A stretch of 64,000 nt of DNA from assembly GCA_965222105.1 (NCBI GenBank), contig CBDCTQ010000045.1, forward strand, positions 41,948-105,947, written 5' to 3'. Below are positions 1 through 9,159 of the stretch, piece after piece. The stretch is from CALGLS01 sp965222105. Lineage in GTDB: Bacteria > Bacteroidota > Bacteroidia > Chitinophagales > Saprospiraceae. The position numbers and the translations under genes are program-made. Under the pieces are notes generated by a model. The model had not been told where the DNA came from. It made no database searches and saw only the letters and a list, made by a program, of their open reading frames with translations. Position 1 is the stretch's first letter. Every line of letters starts with the position of its first letter.

Positions 1-2404
1 AGTAACGTTCTTCTACCTTGTCGTAGGCCATCTGGTTGGGGAGGTATTGGACGAAGCGTTTGTCAAAATCATCATCAGTAGGCGTATCGCTGATGTATTT
101 AAAATCGGTATAGCGACCCCTCGAAATAAACGGCGAGCCATAATACTGTATCGACATATTGGGGTTGATGGTGTAGTTGAGCCGCATGGTCAAATTGAAG
201 GTATGCTGATCTAAGGTGGCATTGATGTATCGGGTTTTATCGGCCAGTTCCACATTTTCTACATATTGCAAAACATTATGATTGATGTCATAGCCCGGTC
301 CCACAGAAAGTCGGATGGCCTTGGTGGGCTGATAATTCAACCAGACACTGTAACTATTGGAGCGGTTGCCATTGTCAAGTCCCCACAAATGAAAAATATT
401 GAACCCCACCTGAAATTTTTTCCGTTGATCGGTTTCGTAGTAGGCCCAGTTGTTGAACATTTTCCCCCATCTCAGATTGGGCCCACCCCGGAGAGCTTTG
501 GTGTCGATGTCGTAGGGATTAAAGTTGACCCCGGTACCCATACCCGAACTATTTTTAAAAGTCACATGCGCGTTGGTATTCCATCCCGCAAAGGTGAAGG
601 TACCGCCGAAGTCCCAGGCCTGCCAGTGGTTGTAGTTGACCCGGAAATTGCGGAAAATCGAAAAAGGCTGGTCGATCCGGTATCCCGCCCACAGGAAGTG
701 GACGATGTTGTCGGTGTTGCGCATAAAGCCGATGTCATTCAACTCAAATTTTGGCGAACGCCACGTAACCCCGCCCTCAAAATTGAACCGTTTACCGCCT
801 CCCACCTTGCCCAGGCGCACCGTACCGCCATGACCTACCAGCGACGTTGCCAGGGTGTCTAATTCCAAATGGTCGCCATCCACCCTTTGAAAAAGATGTT
901 CGATCCGCTCTTGGGTGTTGGTGATGACCTCTGGAGTGCCGTTCACCTTGCTGATCGCCGCATTCACTGCAAAACGCCACATCCGGTTTTTCCATCGATG
1001 GAGCAGATCCACCCCGCCTGTATAAGCCGATTCGTGTATCATATCCCGGGTAGTCTCCTCCAATTGACGGTTGACTGCCGTGAACATACCGCCCACTACC
1101 GTATTGCCTGCGAAAAAGTCTTGTTGGAGCCTACCCACAAAATAATTGGTCAGGGGTTCCACCACCTCCTTGCGACGCTCTCCGTTGTGATCGATCTGAG
1201 CGAATTCTTTCTGGGTCACACTTTCCAGAATGCCGATGGAAGTACCTTTTTGGGTCTTACCCGTAAATTTCGCAGCACCCAAAATGCTCGTATTCGTGGG
1301 CACGGAAGTAAACTCCCCATCTTCCAGGTCCGGATAACCATGAGGAGCCCCGCCAATACGCCGCGAATAAAACAGCACATCCCTCCCATAGGGGCCACCT
1401 GCTTCGCTCCTGGTCAGCCGGTAGTTGAAAATGTTGCGGCCTTCGATGAAAAATGGCCTCCTCTCGGAAAAAAACACCTGAAACCCATCGAGCGCCAGGG
1501 CAGACGGATCGGCCTCCACCTGCCCAAAATCGGGGTTGATGGTAAAGTCTACGGTCAGGTCGCTTGTGATGCCGATCTTGCCATCGAGGCCGGCATTGAC
1601 CTTAAAATCTTTTCCCGTAAGGAAGGGATTGCCCTCTTCTTTTTCGAAAGACTCGGCCTGTGCCACAACGAAGGGTTGTATTTCCAGTTGCTTTTGTGGC
1701 TTGATGCCTTTGATGCCGTGCAACTCTCCAAAACGCCCCACCCAGGAGCCGGAATTGCGCGGGTTAAACTGCCAGTTGGATCGCTCTTCCATCCTGAAAT
1801 CGCGGCGGGTAAGCTGAAGCCCCCATACGTGTTCTTCCCGGTTGGAAAATCGCAATTGGCTCAGCGGGATGCGCGCCTCTGCGGTCCACCCCTCCTCGTC
1901 GATCTGGGTTTTGACGTACCAAATGGGGTCCCAACTGGTATCCCAGTTGTTGCCATCATTGGAAATAAACTCATCGCCTTTGACCCCAGCTGCGCTGATG
2001 GTAAAGGAAAAGGCCGTTCGGAGGTCGTGGTAGCTGTCGATGTTGATCTCCACCCAGTCGCCCTCAAAGCCGTCGCGGCGGCTCAGCCGTTTTTCAATTT
2101 TTGAGGGGTCGGTGTCGTAGCAACGAAAGGCGATGAAGAGATTTTTGGCGTTATACAGTATTTTAAATGCCGTTTTTTGGGTGGGCTTTTCCCCTTCGTA
2201 GGGCTGGCGCTGGGTAAAGTCGGTACCCCAGGCCACGGCATCCCAGGCAGCATCGTCGAGCACGCCGTCGATCACCGGCGGGACGTCACTTACTTCTTGG
2301 GTGAAGTAAACTTTCTTTGGTGGCAATGCATCCGGTTGCGAGGCTTGCGCCAAAAGCAATGGAGAAGCAATAAGGCATCCAATAAAGATCAAAATGAATT
2401 TCAT
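1..2404 (-). CDS. DUF5916 domain protein with CBM9-like N-terminus (C-terminus cut by window edge)
   Basis: Reading the minus strand from the ATG at 2404 gives an open frame of about 801 codons that leaves the window at base 1. It starts with a signal peptide (MKFILIFIGCLIASPLLLAQ). A CBM9-like carbohydrate-binding region follows, with the typical stretch PPVIDGVLDDAAWDAVAWG and then DPSKIEKRLSRRDGFEGDW. The rest is a long aromatic-rich beta-barrel-like region containing FFSERRPFFIEGRNIFNY, a hallmark of the DUF5916 family. Family members are usually 750-900 residues, so only a short C-terminal part should be missing. By family knowledge it is an outer-membrane protein of unknown substrate, common in Bacteroidota. 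No partner gene is visible. Confidence 0.85.
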   Translation of the reverse strand, partial: MKFILIFIGCLIASPLLLAQASQPDALPPKKVYFTQEVSDVPPVIDGVLDDAAWDAVAWGTDFTQRQPYEGEKPTQKTAFKILYNAKNLFIAFRCYDTDPSKIEKRLSRRDGFEGDWVEINIDSYHDLRTAFSFTISAAGVKGDEFISNDGNNWDTSWDPIWYVKTQIDEEGWTAEARIPLSQLRFSNREEHVWGLQLTRRDFRMEERSNWQFNPRNSGSWVGRFGELHGIKGIKPQKQLEIQPFVVAQAESFEKEEGNPFLTGKDFKVNAGLDGKIGITSDLTVDFTINPDFGQVEADPSALALDGFQVFFSERRPFFIEGRNIFNYRLTRSEAGGPYGRDVLFYSRRIGGAPHGYPDLEDGEFTSVPTNTSILGAAKFTGKTQKGTSIGILESVTQKEFAQIDHNGERRKEVVEPLTNYFVGRLQQDFFAGNTVVGGMFTAVNRQLEETTRDMIHESAYTGGVDLLHRWKNRMWRFAVNAAISKVNGTPEVITNTQERIEHLFQRVDGDHLELDTLATSLVGHGGTVRLGKVGGGKRFNFEGGVTWRSPKFELNDIGFMRNTDNIVHFLWAGYRIDQPFSIFRNFRVNYNHWQAWDFGGTFTFAGWNTNAHVTFKNSSGMGTGVNFNPYDIDTKALRGGPNLRWGKMFNNWAYYETDQRKKFQVGFNIFHLWGLDNGNRSNSYSVWLNYQPTKAIRLSVGPGYDINHNVLQYVENVELADKTRYINATLDQHTFNLTMRLNYTINPNMSIQYYGSPFISRGRYTDFKYISDTPTDDDFDKRFVQYLPNQMAYDKVEERY

Positions 2405-2588
2405 AAATGGGCATTGTGTACGCTGCCAAAGATCTTGGTGCGCCCTGTTTGGAATCAACTACAATGACCCTTTTTCAGCAGCAGGGTTGCAAACTGTTTA
2501 CCTGGGGATTGTCAAAAAAAATCAAAACATCAAAACCGCGCAAAGCAGTCAGACTTCTGAAAGTTTATGGTCTGATCTCTGACTCCCA

Positions 2589-4034
2589 CTAAATCCTCTT
2601 CAAAGTCTCCAACAAAAACCGCCAGTACTTCTGCACCGAGCTGATCTCCACCCGTTCATCGGGAGAGTGAGCCCCCAAGATGTTAGGGCCAAAAGAAATC
2701 ATCTCCATATCCGGATAATTAGTGCCCAGGATGCCGCATTCCAGACCGGCATGGCAGGCGTTGACTTGCGGCTCTTCACGAAACATCTCCCGGTAAAGGC
2801 CGCTCATCAGTTTGACGATTCCGGCATCGGGTTTCGGCGTCCAGCCGGGGTAGTCGCCACTGAATTGCACATCCGCTCCTAACAATTCAAATACGCTCTG
2901 GATCGAATAGGCCAGGTCCATTTTTTCGGTACCGATCGAACTGCGCGTCAGGCATTGTATGGAGTAGGCTTCCCCTGTTACCAGCATCCGGGCAAGGTTG
3001 TTGGACGTTTGTACCAGCCCCGAAATATCCGGACTCATCCGATAAATGCCATTGGGGCAGGCGTAGATGGCCCGAAGAAGGCTCGACTGAAAATCTTTGG
3101 TCAGTATGGTCGATGGGCTATCGACAGAGGTGAGGGTAAGACGGAGTTCGGGATCAGTGGTTTTGTATTCTTCCTGGAACACTTTTTCTTCTACGGGTAC
3201 ATATTGTTTGAAAGCTTCCTCGTATTCATCCGGTACCACTACCGTAGCGAATGCTTCCCTTGGAATGGCGTTGCGCAAACCCCCACCGTCGATGTCGTGG
3301 ATGCGGAGGCCGAATTGCCGGAAGGCGCTAAACAGCAGTCGGTTGAGTAGTTTATTGGCGTTGCCCCGACCGAGATGAATATCCATGCCGGAGTGGCCGC
3401 CCGTCAGTCCGGTAAGGGACACCTTGTATGCCCTGTGATCGAAGTCGATGGGTTCTGAAGGATAATTGCTTTCCGCAGTCACGTCGATGCCCCCGGCACA
3501 TCCAATGGTGAGTTCGCGGTCGTCTTCTGTGTCGAGGTTCAGGAGTATTTTGCCGTTGAGCAGGCCCCCTTTTAATTGCAGGGCCCCGGTCATGCCTGTT
3601 TCTTCATCGACTGTGAATAGTGCTTCGAGGGGTGGATGCGGAATATCATTCGATGCCAGGATGGCCATGATGGTGGCCACCCCTATGCCGTTGTCGGCTC
3701 CCAGGGTGGTGCCTTTGGCTTTGACCCAGTTGCCATCTACGAGCATTTGGATGCCCTCGTTGTCGAAGTCAAAAGAAGTATCGGCGTTTTTTTGGTGGAC
3801 CATGTCCAGATGGCTTTGCATCACCACGGTGGGCCGGTTTTCCATACCGGGCGTAGCTGGTTTTCGGATAATGACGTTGCCCACCTTGTCGGTAGTGGAT
3901 TCCAATCCGAGGCTTTCGCCAAATTGCAGCATAAACCGAATAACGCGCTCTTCTTTTTTGGAGGCTCTGGGCACGGCATTCAAATCGGCAAAATAATTCC
4001 AGAGGGGGAGCGGTTCCAAATTTCTAACACTCAT
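2589..4034 (-). CDS. pepD: Aminoacyl-histidine dipeptidase (M20 family, PepD-like)
   Basis: 481 residues, the usual length for PepD/PepV-type beta-Ala-His dipeptidases. These are cytosolic di-zinc enzymes that cleave Xaa-His and other dipeptides. Metal-site motifs of the M20 family are visible: QSHLDMVHQK (first His and Asp), GADNGIGVA (bridging Asp), DEETGMTGA (catalytic Glu pair) and HSGMDIHLGRGNA in the lid/dimerisation domain. The ATG at 4034 begins MSVRNLEPLPLWNYF, the normal PepD N-terminus. There is no signal peptide. It lies 22 bases upstream of the next minus-strand gene's coordinate range on its 5' side (4057), so it may be cotranscribed with the small unknown gene before it. Confidence 0.93.
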   Translation of the reverse strand: MSVRNLEPLPLWNYFADLNAVPRASKKEERVIRFMLQFGESLGLESTTDKVGNVIIRKPATPGMENRPTVVMQSHLDMVHQKNADTSFDFDNEGIQMLVDGNWVKAKGTTLGADNGIGVATIMAILASNDIPHPPLEALFTVDEETGMTGALQLKGGLLNGKILLNLDTEDDRELTIGCAGGIDVTAESNYPSEPIDFDHRAYKVSLTGLTGGHSGMDIHLGRGNANKLLNRLLFSAFRQFGLRIHDIDGGGLRNAIPREAFATVVVPDEYEEAFKQYVPVEEKVFQEEYKTTDPELRLTLTSVDSPSTILTKDFQSSLLRAIYACPNGIYRMSPDISGLVQTSNNLARMLVTGEAYSIQCLTRSSIGTEKMDLAYSIQSVFELLGADVQFSGDYPGWTPKPDAGIVKLMSGLYREMFREEPQVNACHAGLECGILGTNYPDMEMISFGPNILGAHSPDERVEISSVQKYWRFLLETLKRI

Positions 4035-4056
4035 AAAAACGTTAACTTTATGGCCT

Positions 4057-4512
4057 TTAATTTTCCGTCGGCCGGATCAAACGGAGGTTTAAAAGTCCGT
4101 TTTCCTCAAATTCTTTTGAATAACTATCTTCCAGATCTAATTCTTTTTTCAAACTTTTTTCCAAGTCCAGATGAACTTCCACACCATATAACTCTTCCAA
4201 ATCTCTTTCTGCCAGCAGTTGCGAAAGATTACTCCAAAACGATAAATTTTCAAAAATTTGGATGTCCTCGTATATGTCCATCTCTTTAAGGTCATCCAAC
4301 TCTGGTGGGTTGAAGCTCTTCATCCAATGGCCAAAACCCATTTCGATTGCCAGTGGTAGGAATTCCGCCATCAATTTTTTCTCTTTGGAGATTTTTTTCA
4401 ATTTATCGGGGCAATAACTGGTCTTAACCACGTCGGCCAGGTAGAGGCTTTTAATCAGTAATTTGAGTTGTTTTTTATTCAGGATTATCTGAACGGATTC
4501 GCTATAGTCCAT
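4057..4512 (-). CDS. Hypothetical acidic protein
   Basis: 151 residues from the ATG at 4512 (MDYSESVQIILNKKQ). The open frame extends upstream to a TTG at 4617, but that extension reads as cysteine-rich non-homologous sequence, so the ATG is preferred. The protein is soluble, rich in Leu, Lys, Glu and Asp, and predicted helical. The middle (MGFGHWMKSFNPPELDDLKEM) and the C-terminal acidic segment have no motif I recognise. It sits between the MopE-repeat protein and pepD on the same strand. No function can be assigned. Confidence 0.6.
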   Translation of the reverse strand: MDYSESVQIILNKKQLKLLIKSLYLADVVKTSYCPDKLKKISKEKKLMAEFLPLAIEMGFGHWMKSFNPPELDDLKEMDIYEDIQIFENLSFWSNLSQLLAERDLEELYGVEVHLDLEKSLKKELDLEDSYSKEFEENGLLNLRLIRPTEN

Positions 4513-4613
4513 TCCGCGATTTTGTTTGTTAATAAATGAGTGGAGATGAGAGCAGAGGCAGAAACAGATGGAATTCGCTGTAGCTTCAAAAGTACAAGCG
4601 ACGGCTGCTCTTA

Positions 4614-7600
4614 TCAACCCTCAAATATAGCAACCTTAACCGTAAAAAATTGTGATTTGCCAATAAAAGTGAAGAGATAAATGCCTTCTGAAAACCGGTG
4701 GCGGAAATCAAAATGTTCTTCGTCTGACCCCAGTTCGATGTCCATGAGCTCTTTGCCGGTGGCGGTGCGGATCAACAGCCTCATCTCCCCCATGCCGATG
4801 ATGCTCAAACGGCCATCCGTAGGATTTGGGTACAACCCAAAAAATAAGCCCTCGCCATCGCAGTTTTCGTCTTGCAGGTTGAATGGTATCTCAACAGCGC
4901 CCGGATAGATATATGGATTGAGATCGTCGCAGTCCTCGTCGGAGTTGAAGCCATCGTTGTCCTGATCGATGATCACAGTGAGGCCATCGCAGTTTTCGTC
5001 GATGTCGTTGTTGATGAGTTCCGGGGCAGCCGGATTGACGTTGGGATCGGCATCGTCGCAGTCGTTTAGGAGCGCAAACCCGTCCTGGTCCAGGTCATCA
5101 TCGGGAGTGGAAGGGTCGCAATCGTCGTCCTGACCATTGTATACGATCTCGGCTGCGTCGGGGTTGACGTTGGGATTGTTGTCGTCGCAGTCATCGGTCA
5201 GGGAGAAGCCGTCGCCGTCCTGATCATCGGAACTTTGTACCGCTATGCCATCACAGTTTTCATCAATGGTATTATCTGGAATTTCAATGGCATTGGGATT
5301 GATATCGGGGTTGTTGTCGTCACAATCATCTGCCAGGGGGAACCCATCCTGGTCGAGATCGTCGTCGGGCGTGTTGGCATTGCAATCGTCGTTGATGCCA
5401 TTGTATGGGATTTCGGCGGCAGCCGGATTGATGTCGGGGTTGTTGTCATCACAATCATCGGCCAGGGGGAATCCATCCAGGTCGAGGTCGTCGTCGGGCG
5501 TGTTGGCATTACAATCGTCGTCGATGCTGTTGTACGGGATTTCGGCGACAGCCGGATTGATGTCGGGGTTGTTGTCGTCACAATCATCGACCAGGAGGAA
5601 CCCATCCAGGTCGAGGTCGTCGTCGGGCGTGTTGGCATTGCAATCGTCGTTGATGCCATTGTATGGGATTTCGGCGGCAGCCGGATTGATGTCGGGGTTG
5701 TTATCGTCGCAGTCATCGACCAGGAGGTACCCATCCTGGTCAAGGTCATCATCGGGCGTATTCGGGTCGCAGTCCTCGTTGATGCCGTTGTAGGGAATTT
5801 CTGTTGCATTGGGATTGATAGCCGAGTTGTTATCGTCGCAATCGAAAGCAGCGATAAATCCATCCAGGTCGAGGTCATCATCGGGGGTGTTGGGGTTGCA
5901 ATCGTCGTTGATGCCATTGTATGGGATCTCGGTGGCAGCCGGGTTGACATCGGGGTTGTTGTCGTCGCAATCGAAATCAGAGTTAAAGCCGTCCTGATCT
6001 ACATCGATGATGGTGGCTTCACCATCACAATCTTCGTCGATGGTGTTGTTGGGAATTTCGGTGGCACCGGGATTGATGTTGGGGTCATTGTCGTCGCAAT
6101 CCTGGTTGACGTCATATCCGTCGTTATCGTTGTCGATCAGATCGTCGGCGCCATCGCAGTTTTCGTCGATCCCGTTTTGGGGAATTTCCGGGACACCGGG
6201 ATTAATATTGGGATCATTGTCATCGCAATCTTCGCTGACAGGATAACCGTCGAAATCGAGATCGTCGTCTGGGGTATTTGGGTTACAGTCGTCGTTGAGG
6301 CCATTGTAAGGAATTTCAGCGACAGCTGGATTGATGTTGGGGTTGTTATCATCGCAATCAAAAGCGGCGATGTATCCATCGAAGTCGAGATCGTCGTCGG
6401 GGGTATTTGGGTTACAGTCGTCGTTGAGGCCATTGTAGGGTATTTCGGCGACAGCCGGGTTGATGTCGGGGTTGTTGTCGTCGCAATCGAAGGCGGCGAC
6501 GTATCCATCCTGGTCGATGTCGTCATCGGGGGTGTTGGCATTGCAATCGTCGTCGATGCCGTTATAAGGTATTTCGGCGACCCCTGGGTTGATGTTGGGA
6601 TTATCGTCGTTACAATCATTGGCCAGCGGAAACCCATCCTGGTCGAGATCGTCGTCGGGGGTGTCGGGATCGCAGTCGTCATCGACACCGTTATAGGGGA
6701 TTTCGGTGGCGGCGGGGTTGATGCTGGGATTGTTGTCGTCGCAATCTTGGTCGGAGTTGTAGCCATCCTGGTCGATGTCGATGATGGTAGCAATGCCGTC
6801 GCAATCTTCGTCGACAGTGTTATTGGGAATTTCGGTGGCACCGGGATTAATGCTGGCATTGTTGTCGTCGCAGTCGTCGAGGGCGATGTAGCCGTCGTTG
6901 TCGAGGTCGAGCAATCCGCAGAGGCTGGTCACTTCGAGGAGGTCACTGCAGCCGGAATCGTTGTTGTAAATGGTAGTAGGGTCACCTGAATTGATGTGGT
7001 CACAAATATTCGACTGATTACAATAGGAGAGAGAGGGGTTGTCGAAAATTTCGAGCAGTTCAATGTCATCGTGTTCAATGGTGGCGATGCCTTCGAGGCT
7101 GGCCAGCAGATCGTTGTTGGAGATATGGACGGTGCCATCCATGTCTTCGAGGTTGATCAGGCCATTGAGGTGGAGGAGATCATCGTTGTCAGCAATGACC
7201 AGATCGCCCCCGATCCGGTCGATGTTTTCGAGGCCTTCAAATCCGGCCAGGCCGGTGTTGATGACCTCGATGTTGTAGCCCAGTTCCTCCATAGTCGACA
7301 AGCCGTTGAGGGTGGTGAGAGCGGGGCTGTTTTCAATCCTCAGGTTTTTGCCGATGCAATTAAGTACGTCGAGTGTTACCTCGTTTAGTTGGTCGTTGTC
7401 GATGAGTTGGAGGGAGCCACCTAAAGCACCGAGGTTGTGCAGGCCCGTCAGATTTTGAAGATCGTCGTTTTGTTGTATGGTCAGATCGCCGGTGATGCGG
7501 GTCAGTTGCTGAAGGCCGCTGAGATCGTTTATGACACCGACGGGGGCGGACTGTATAACGACATCGCCATAGACGGTACTGCAGCCGGGATACTGGTTGG

Positions 7601-8597
7601 CGAAGTTGTCGATCTGATTTTGGGTGCTTAATGTTATATCGTTGTAAAAGCAGGTATTATCGTCTCTGAAAATGGAGTCTTTCCAGATTTCAAAATCGTC
7701 CCAGTGGATGTGGAGCAGTTTGCCCGCGTCGGCGAGGTAGTTGACATAATCGTCGCGGGTGTAGAGCTTCATGGGGTTGAAATGCGACAACCCGTCGGGG
7801 TTGCTGTCGGTGGGGTTGTGGGTAAAATCGTTGACGTCGAAAACGATGGTAGGTGGCTCTCCTTCGGGAGTTACCCTGACGACGAACCGGCCGCTGCAGC
7901 GATTGCCTTCGACGAAGTACATTTCTATTTTCATCCATTTTTGGACGGGCACGACGAAGTCTTCGTTGATAAAGTGCCATATTTCCTGGTCCCAGCCGCT
8001 GCTGCCATAGGTTTGTGACCGGAAGCGGAAGTGGAGGGAGTCGGGACCGTCCGCGAGTTTGATGATGTTGAGGCCCATGCGGAACCGGTCGCCTTCGTTG
8101 GTCCAGTTGGCATTGTTCCAAAACTCCATGATGTTGAGCCAGTTGAAGTGGAACGGCGCGTTTTTCAGCGTGTTGAAATCGGCGGGTAGGAACAATCTGA
8201 CGGAGTAATACAAATGGGTGATGCCGTCGTTGTTGTAAATGTTGGCCTGTATGCGGCCAAAATCGGAGTTGGGGGCGTTGATGCGGTACCGGAGGGTATT
8301 ATTGATGGGGTTGATGGGGTCGGGAGCTATTTCGGCAAAGCGGTCGAGGGAGTCGCCATCGTCGTGGTATTGGAATTTGAAATAGCCGATGTTGGGGTGG
8401 TCGTCGAGGTGGGTCTCCCAGTCGTTGGGGGCCGGAACGGAATTGTCGACACCCAGCAGATCAGAAGAAGTTTCCTCCTGGTCGAAGCCCACAGTGCCCG
8501 GCTCAAAGCCCGATTGAAATATCAGCTCCGGGGTAGGCAACTGGGCCACCAACGAAAGTGGAAAGCATAGCAGGAAAAGTACGATCGTTTTGTTCAC
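4614..8597 (-). CDS. Secreted multidomain protein: lectin-like domain, L-domain-like repeats, 16 MopE-type repeats, T9SS sorting domain
   Basis: 1,327 residues from a GTG start at 8597; the first residues (MNKTIVLFLLCFPLSLVAQ) form a signal peptide, which supports this start. Residues about 20-320 look like a concanavalin/LamG-type jelly-roll with many Trp and Phe. Residues about 335-545 contain leucine-rich, receptor-L-domain-like repeats of the form LTRITGDLTIQQNDDLQNL. Residues about 563-1250 are 16 tandem copies of a 43-residue unit with consensus DxDxDGxxxxxDCDDNNPxI followed by NPxAxEIPYNGIDDDC, matching the putative metal-binding MopE repeat family. The last 75 residues (GLYPNPTDGRLSI...) are a type A T9SS sorting domain. 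Predicted to be exported and attached to the cell surface. Calcium or other metal binding is inferred from the Asp spacing and Cys pairs. Confidence 0.85.
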   Translation of the reverse strand: MNKTIVLFLLCFPLSLVAQLPTPELIFQSGFEPGTVGFDQEETSSDLLGVDNSVPAPNDWETHLDDHPNIGYFKFQYHDDGDSLDRFAEIAPDPINPINNTLRYRINAPNSDFGRIQANIYNNDGITHLYYSVRLFLPADFNTLKNAPFHFNWLNIMEFWNNANWTNEGDRFRMGLNIIKLADGPDSLHFRFRSQTYGSSGWDQEIWHFINEDFVVPVQKWMKIEMYFVEGNRCSGRFVVRVTPEGEPPTIVFDVNDFTHNPTDSNPDGLSHFNPMKLYTRDDYVNYLADAGKLLHIHWDDFEIWKDSIFRDDNTCFYNDITLSTQNQIDNFANQYPGCSTVYGDVVIQSAPVGVINDLSGLQQLTRITGDLTIQQNDDLQNLTGLHNLGALGGSLQLIDNDQLNEVTLDVLNCIGKNLRIENSPALTTLNGLSTMEELGYNIEVINTGLAGFEGLENIDRIGGDLVIADNDDLLHLNGLINLEDMDGTVHISNNDLLASLEGIATIEHDDIELLEIFDNPSLSYCNQSNICDHINSGDPTTIYNNDSGCSDLLEVTSLCGLLDLDNDGYIALDDCDDNNASINPGATEIPNNTVDEDCDGIATIIDIDQDGYNSDQDCDDNNPSINPAATEIPYNGVDDDCDPDTPDDDLDQDGFPLANDCNDDNPNINPGVAEIPYNGIDDDCNANTPDDDIDQDGYVAAFDCDDNNPDINPAVAEIPYNGLNDDCNPNTPDDDLDFDGYIAAFDCDDNNPNINPAVAEIPYNGLNDDCNPNTPDDDLDFDGYPVSEDCDDNDPNINPGVPEIPQNGIDENCDGADDLIDNDNDGYDVNQDCDDNDPNINPGATEIPNNTIDEDCDGEATIIDVDQDGFNSDFDCDDNNPDVNPAATEIPYNGINDDCNPNTPDDDLDLDGFIAAFDCDDNNSAINPNATEIPYNGINEDCDPNTPDDDLDQDGYLLVDDCDDNNPDINPAAAEIPYNGINDDCNANTPDDDLDLDGFLLVDDCDDNNPDINPAVAEIPYNSIDDDCNANTPDDDLDLDGFPLADDCDDNNPDINPAAAEIPYNGINDDCNANTPDDDLDQDGFPLADDCDDNNPDINPNAIEIPDNTIDENCDGIAVQSSDDQDGDGFSLTDDCDDNNPNVNPDAAEIVYNGQDDDCDPSTPDDDLDQDGFALLNDCDDADPNVNPAAPELINNDIDENCDGLTVIIDQDNDGFNSDEDCDDLNPYIYPGAVEIPFNLQDENCDGEGLFFGLYPNPTDGRLSIIGMGEMRLLIRTATGKELMDIELGSDEEHFDFRHRFSEGIYLFTFIGKSQFFTVKVAIFEG
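4850..6912 (-). repeat. 16-copy tandem repeat, 129-base period, coding for MopE-type units
   Basis: Within the large secreted-protein gene the sequence repeats every 129 bases (43 codons). I count 16 units by eye. Several neighbours differ by only a few codons (units 4 and 5, and units 10 to 13), which suggests recent unit duplication. Each unit carries DxDxDG, DCDDN, NP, EIPYNG and a closing DDDC or ENCDG. Confidence 0.9.
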
Positions 8598-8676
8598 AGA
8601 TCAAGATTTTTCTCCTAATTCGGGCTGTACTCAGGTTCGTCAGACTTTGTGTCTAAATAGTATGGAGGTTGACGAT

Positions 8677-8690
8677 TGGCACATGTGCCA
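8677..8690. promoter_or_regulatory. 14-base perfect palindrome, possible operator
   Basis: TGGCACATGTGCCA is a perfect palindrome in the gap between the MopE-repeat gene (which reads left from 8597) and tRNA-His. It lies 80 bases upstream of the GTG start, where an operator could act. This is only a positional suggestion; no regulator gene is adjacent. Confidence 0.25.
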
Positions 8691-8883
8691 TCCTTAGAAT
8701 GAATGGCCGTTTTCTCAAAAGCACAATCGTAGGAAATGCAATAGGGTGAAAAGTCCAGCCTTAAAGTTATTAAATTTTTGGGATTAATGCGGCGGTTTCG
8801 GGCCGATTATAACAGAATTTTAAAAGTCCTGACGAAAAATTAAGGTTCCAATTGGTTTTTTTTCTAATTATTGGAACTTATTT

Positions 8884-8891
8884 TATCTTTG
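8884..8891 (+). promoter_or_regulatory. Bacteroidota-type -7 box for tRNA-His
   Basis: TATCTTTG matches the TAnnTTTG core used by the primary sigma factor of Bacteroidota. It lies 27 bases before the tRNA. No TTG at the ideal -33 spacing was found (nearest at 8871 and 8852), so this is a partial match. Confidence 0.5.
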
Positions 8892-8918
8892 CGCCGCTTT
8901 AGAATAAATATTTAAACT

Positions 8919-8993
8919 GGTAGTTGTAGCTCAGTTGGTTAGAGCGCTGGATTGTGGTTCCAGAGGTCGCGGGTTCAAATCCCGTCTTCTACC
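8919..8993 (+). tRNA. tRNA-His (anticodon GTG)
   Basis: Cloverleaf readable by eye: D-arm GCTCAGTTGGTTAGAGC, anticodon stem CTGGA/TCCAG (8947-8951 and 8959-8963) with loop TTGTGGT and anticodon GTG at 8954-8956, T-arm GCGGG-TTCAAAT-CCCGT. The extra 5' G (8919) faces C73, the identity element of tRNA-His. CCA is not encoded in full (CCT follows). The acceptor stem appears to contain two adjacent T-T oppositions (positions 5-68 and 6-67), which is unusual. Confidence 0.9.
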
Positions 8994-9041
8994 CTAAGGC
9001 TCGCTCGAAAAATAAATTCCCGCTATCAAAAAAGGGAAGTT

Positions 9042-9087
9042 ACCTGCCAGCCGGATTTCATACCGGAGGTAGGTAGGCTGGTTTTTT
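9042..9087 (+). terminator. Hairpin followed by T-run after tRNA-His
   Basis: ACCTGCCAGCCGG and CCGGAGGTAGGT can pair around a short AT loop, and CCAGCC/GGCTGG offers an alternative stem directly before TTTTTT. It sits about 50 bases after the tRNA, as expected for an intrinsic terminator. Confidence 0.4.
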
Positions 9088-9159
9088 GAGCTTTACTAAA
9101 TAGCCTGAATCCGATGGATTTGGGCTATTTTATTTTCCATCAACAAAACACACCAAAAA

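Noticed and set aside
869..2104. A 411-residue plus-strand open frame opposite the DUF5916 gene
   Set aside because: The minus strand gives a clear signal peptide and DUF5916 motifs over the same bases. The plus-strand protein has no coherent motif.
4850..6912. CRISPR-like or satellite tandem repeat
   Set aside because: The period is a multiple of three, the frame is open throughout, and the product matches a known protein repeat.
5235..6989. A 584-residue plus-strand open frame full of Val, Ile and Gly repeats
   Set aside because: It is the antisense reading of the 16-copy MopE repeat region, which is open by repeat composition alone.
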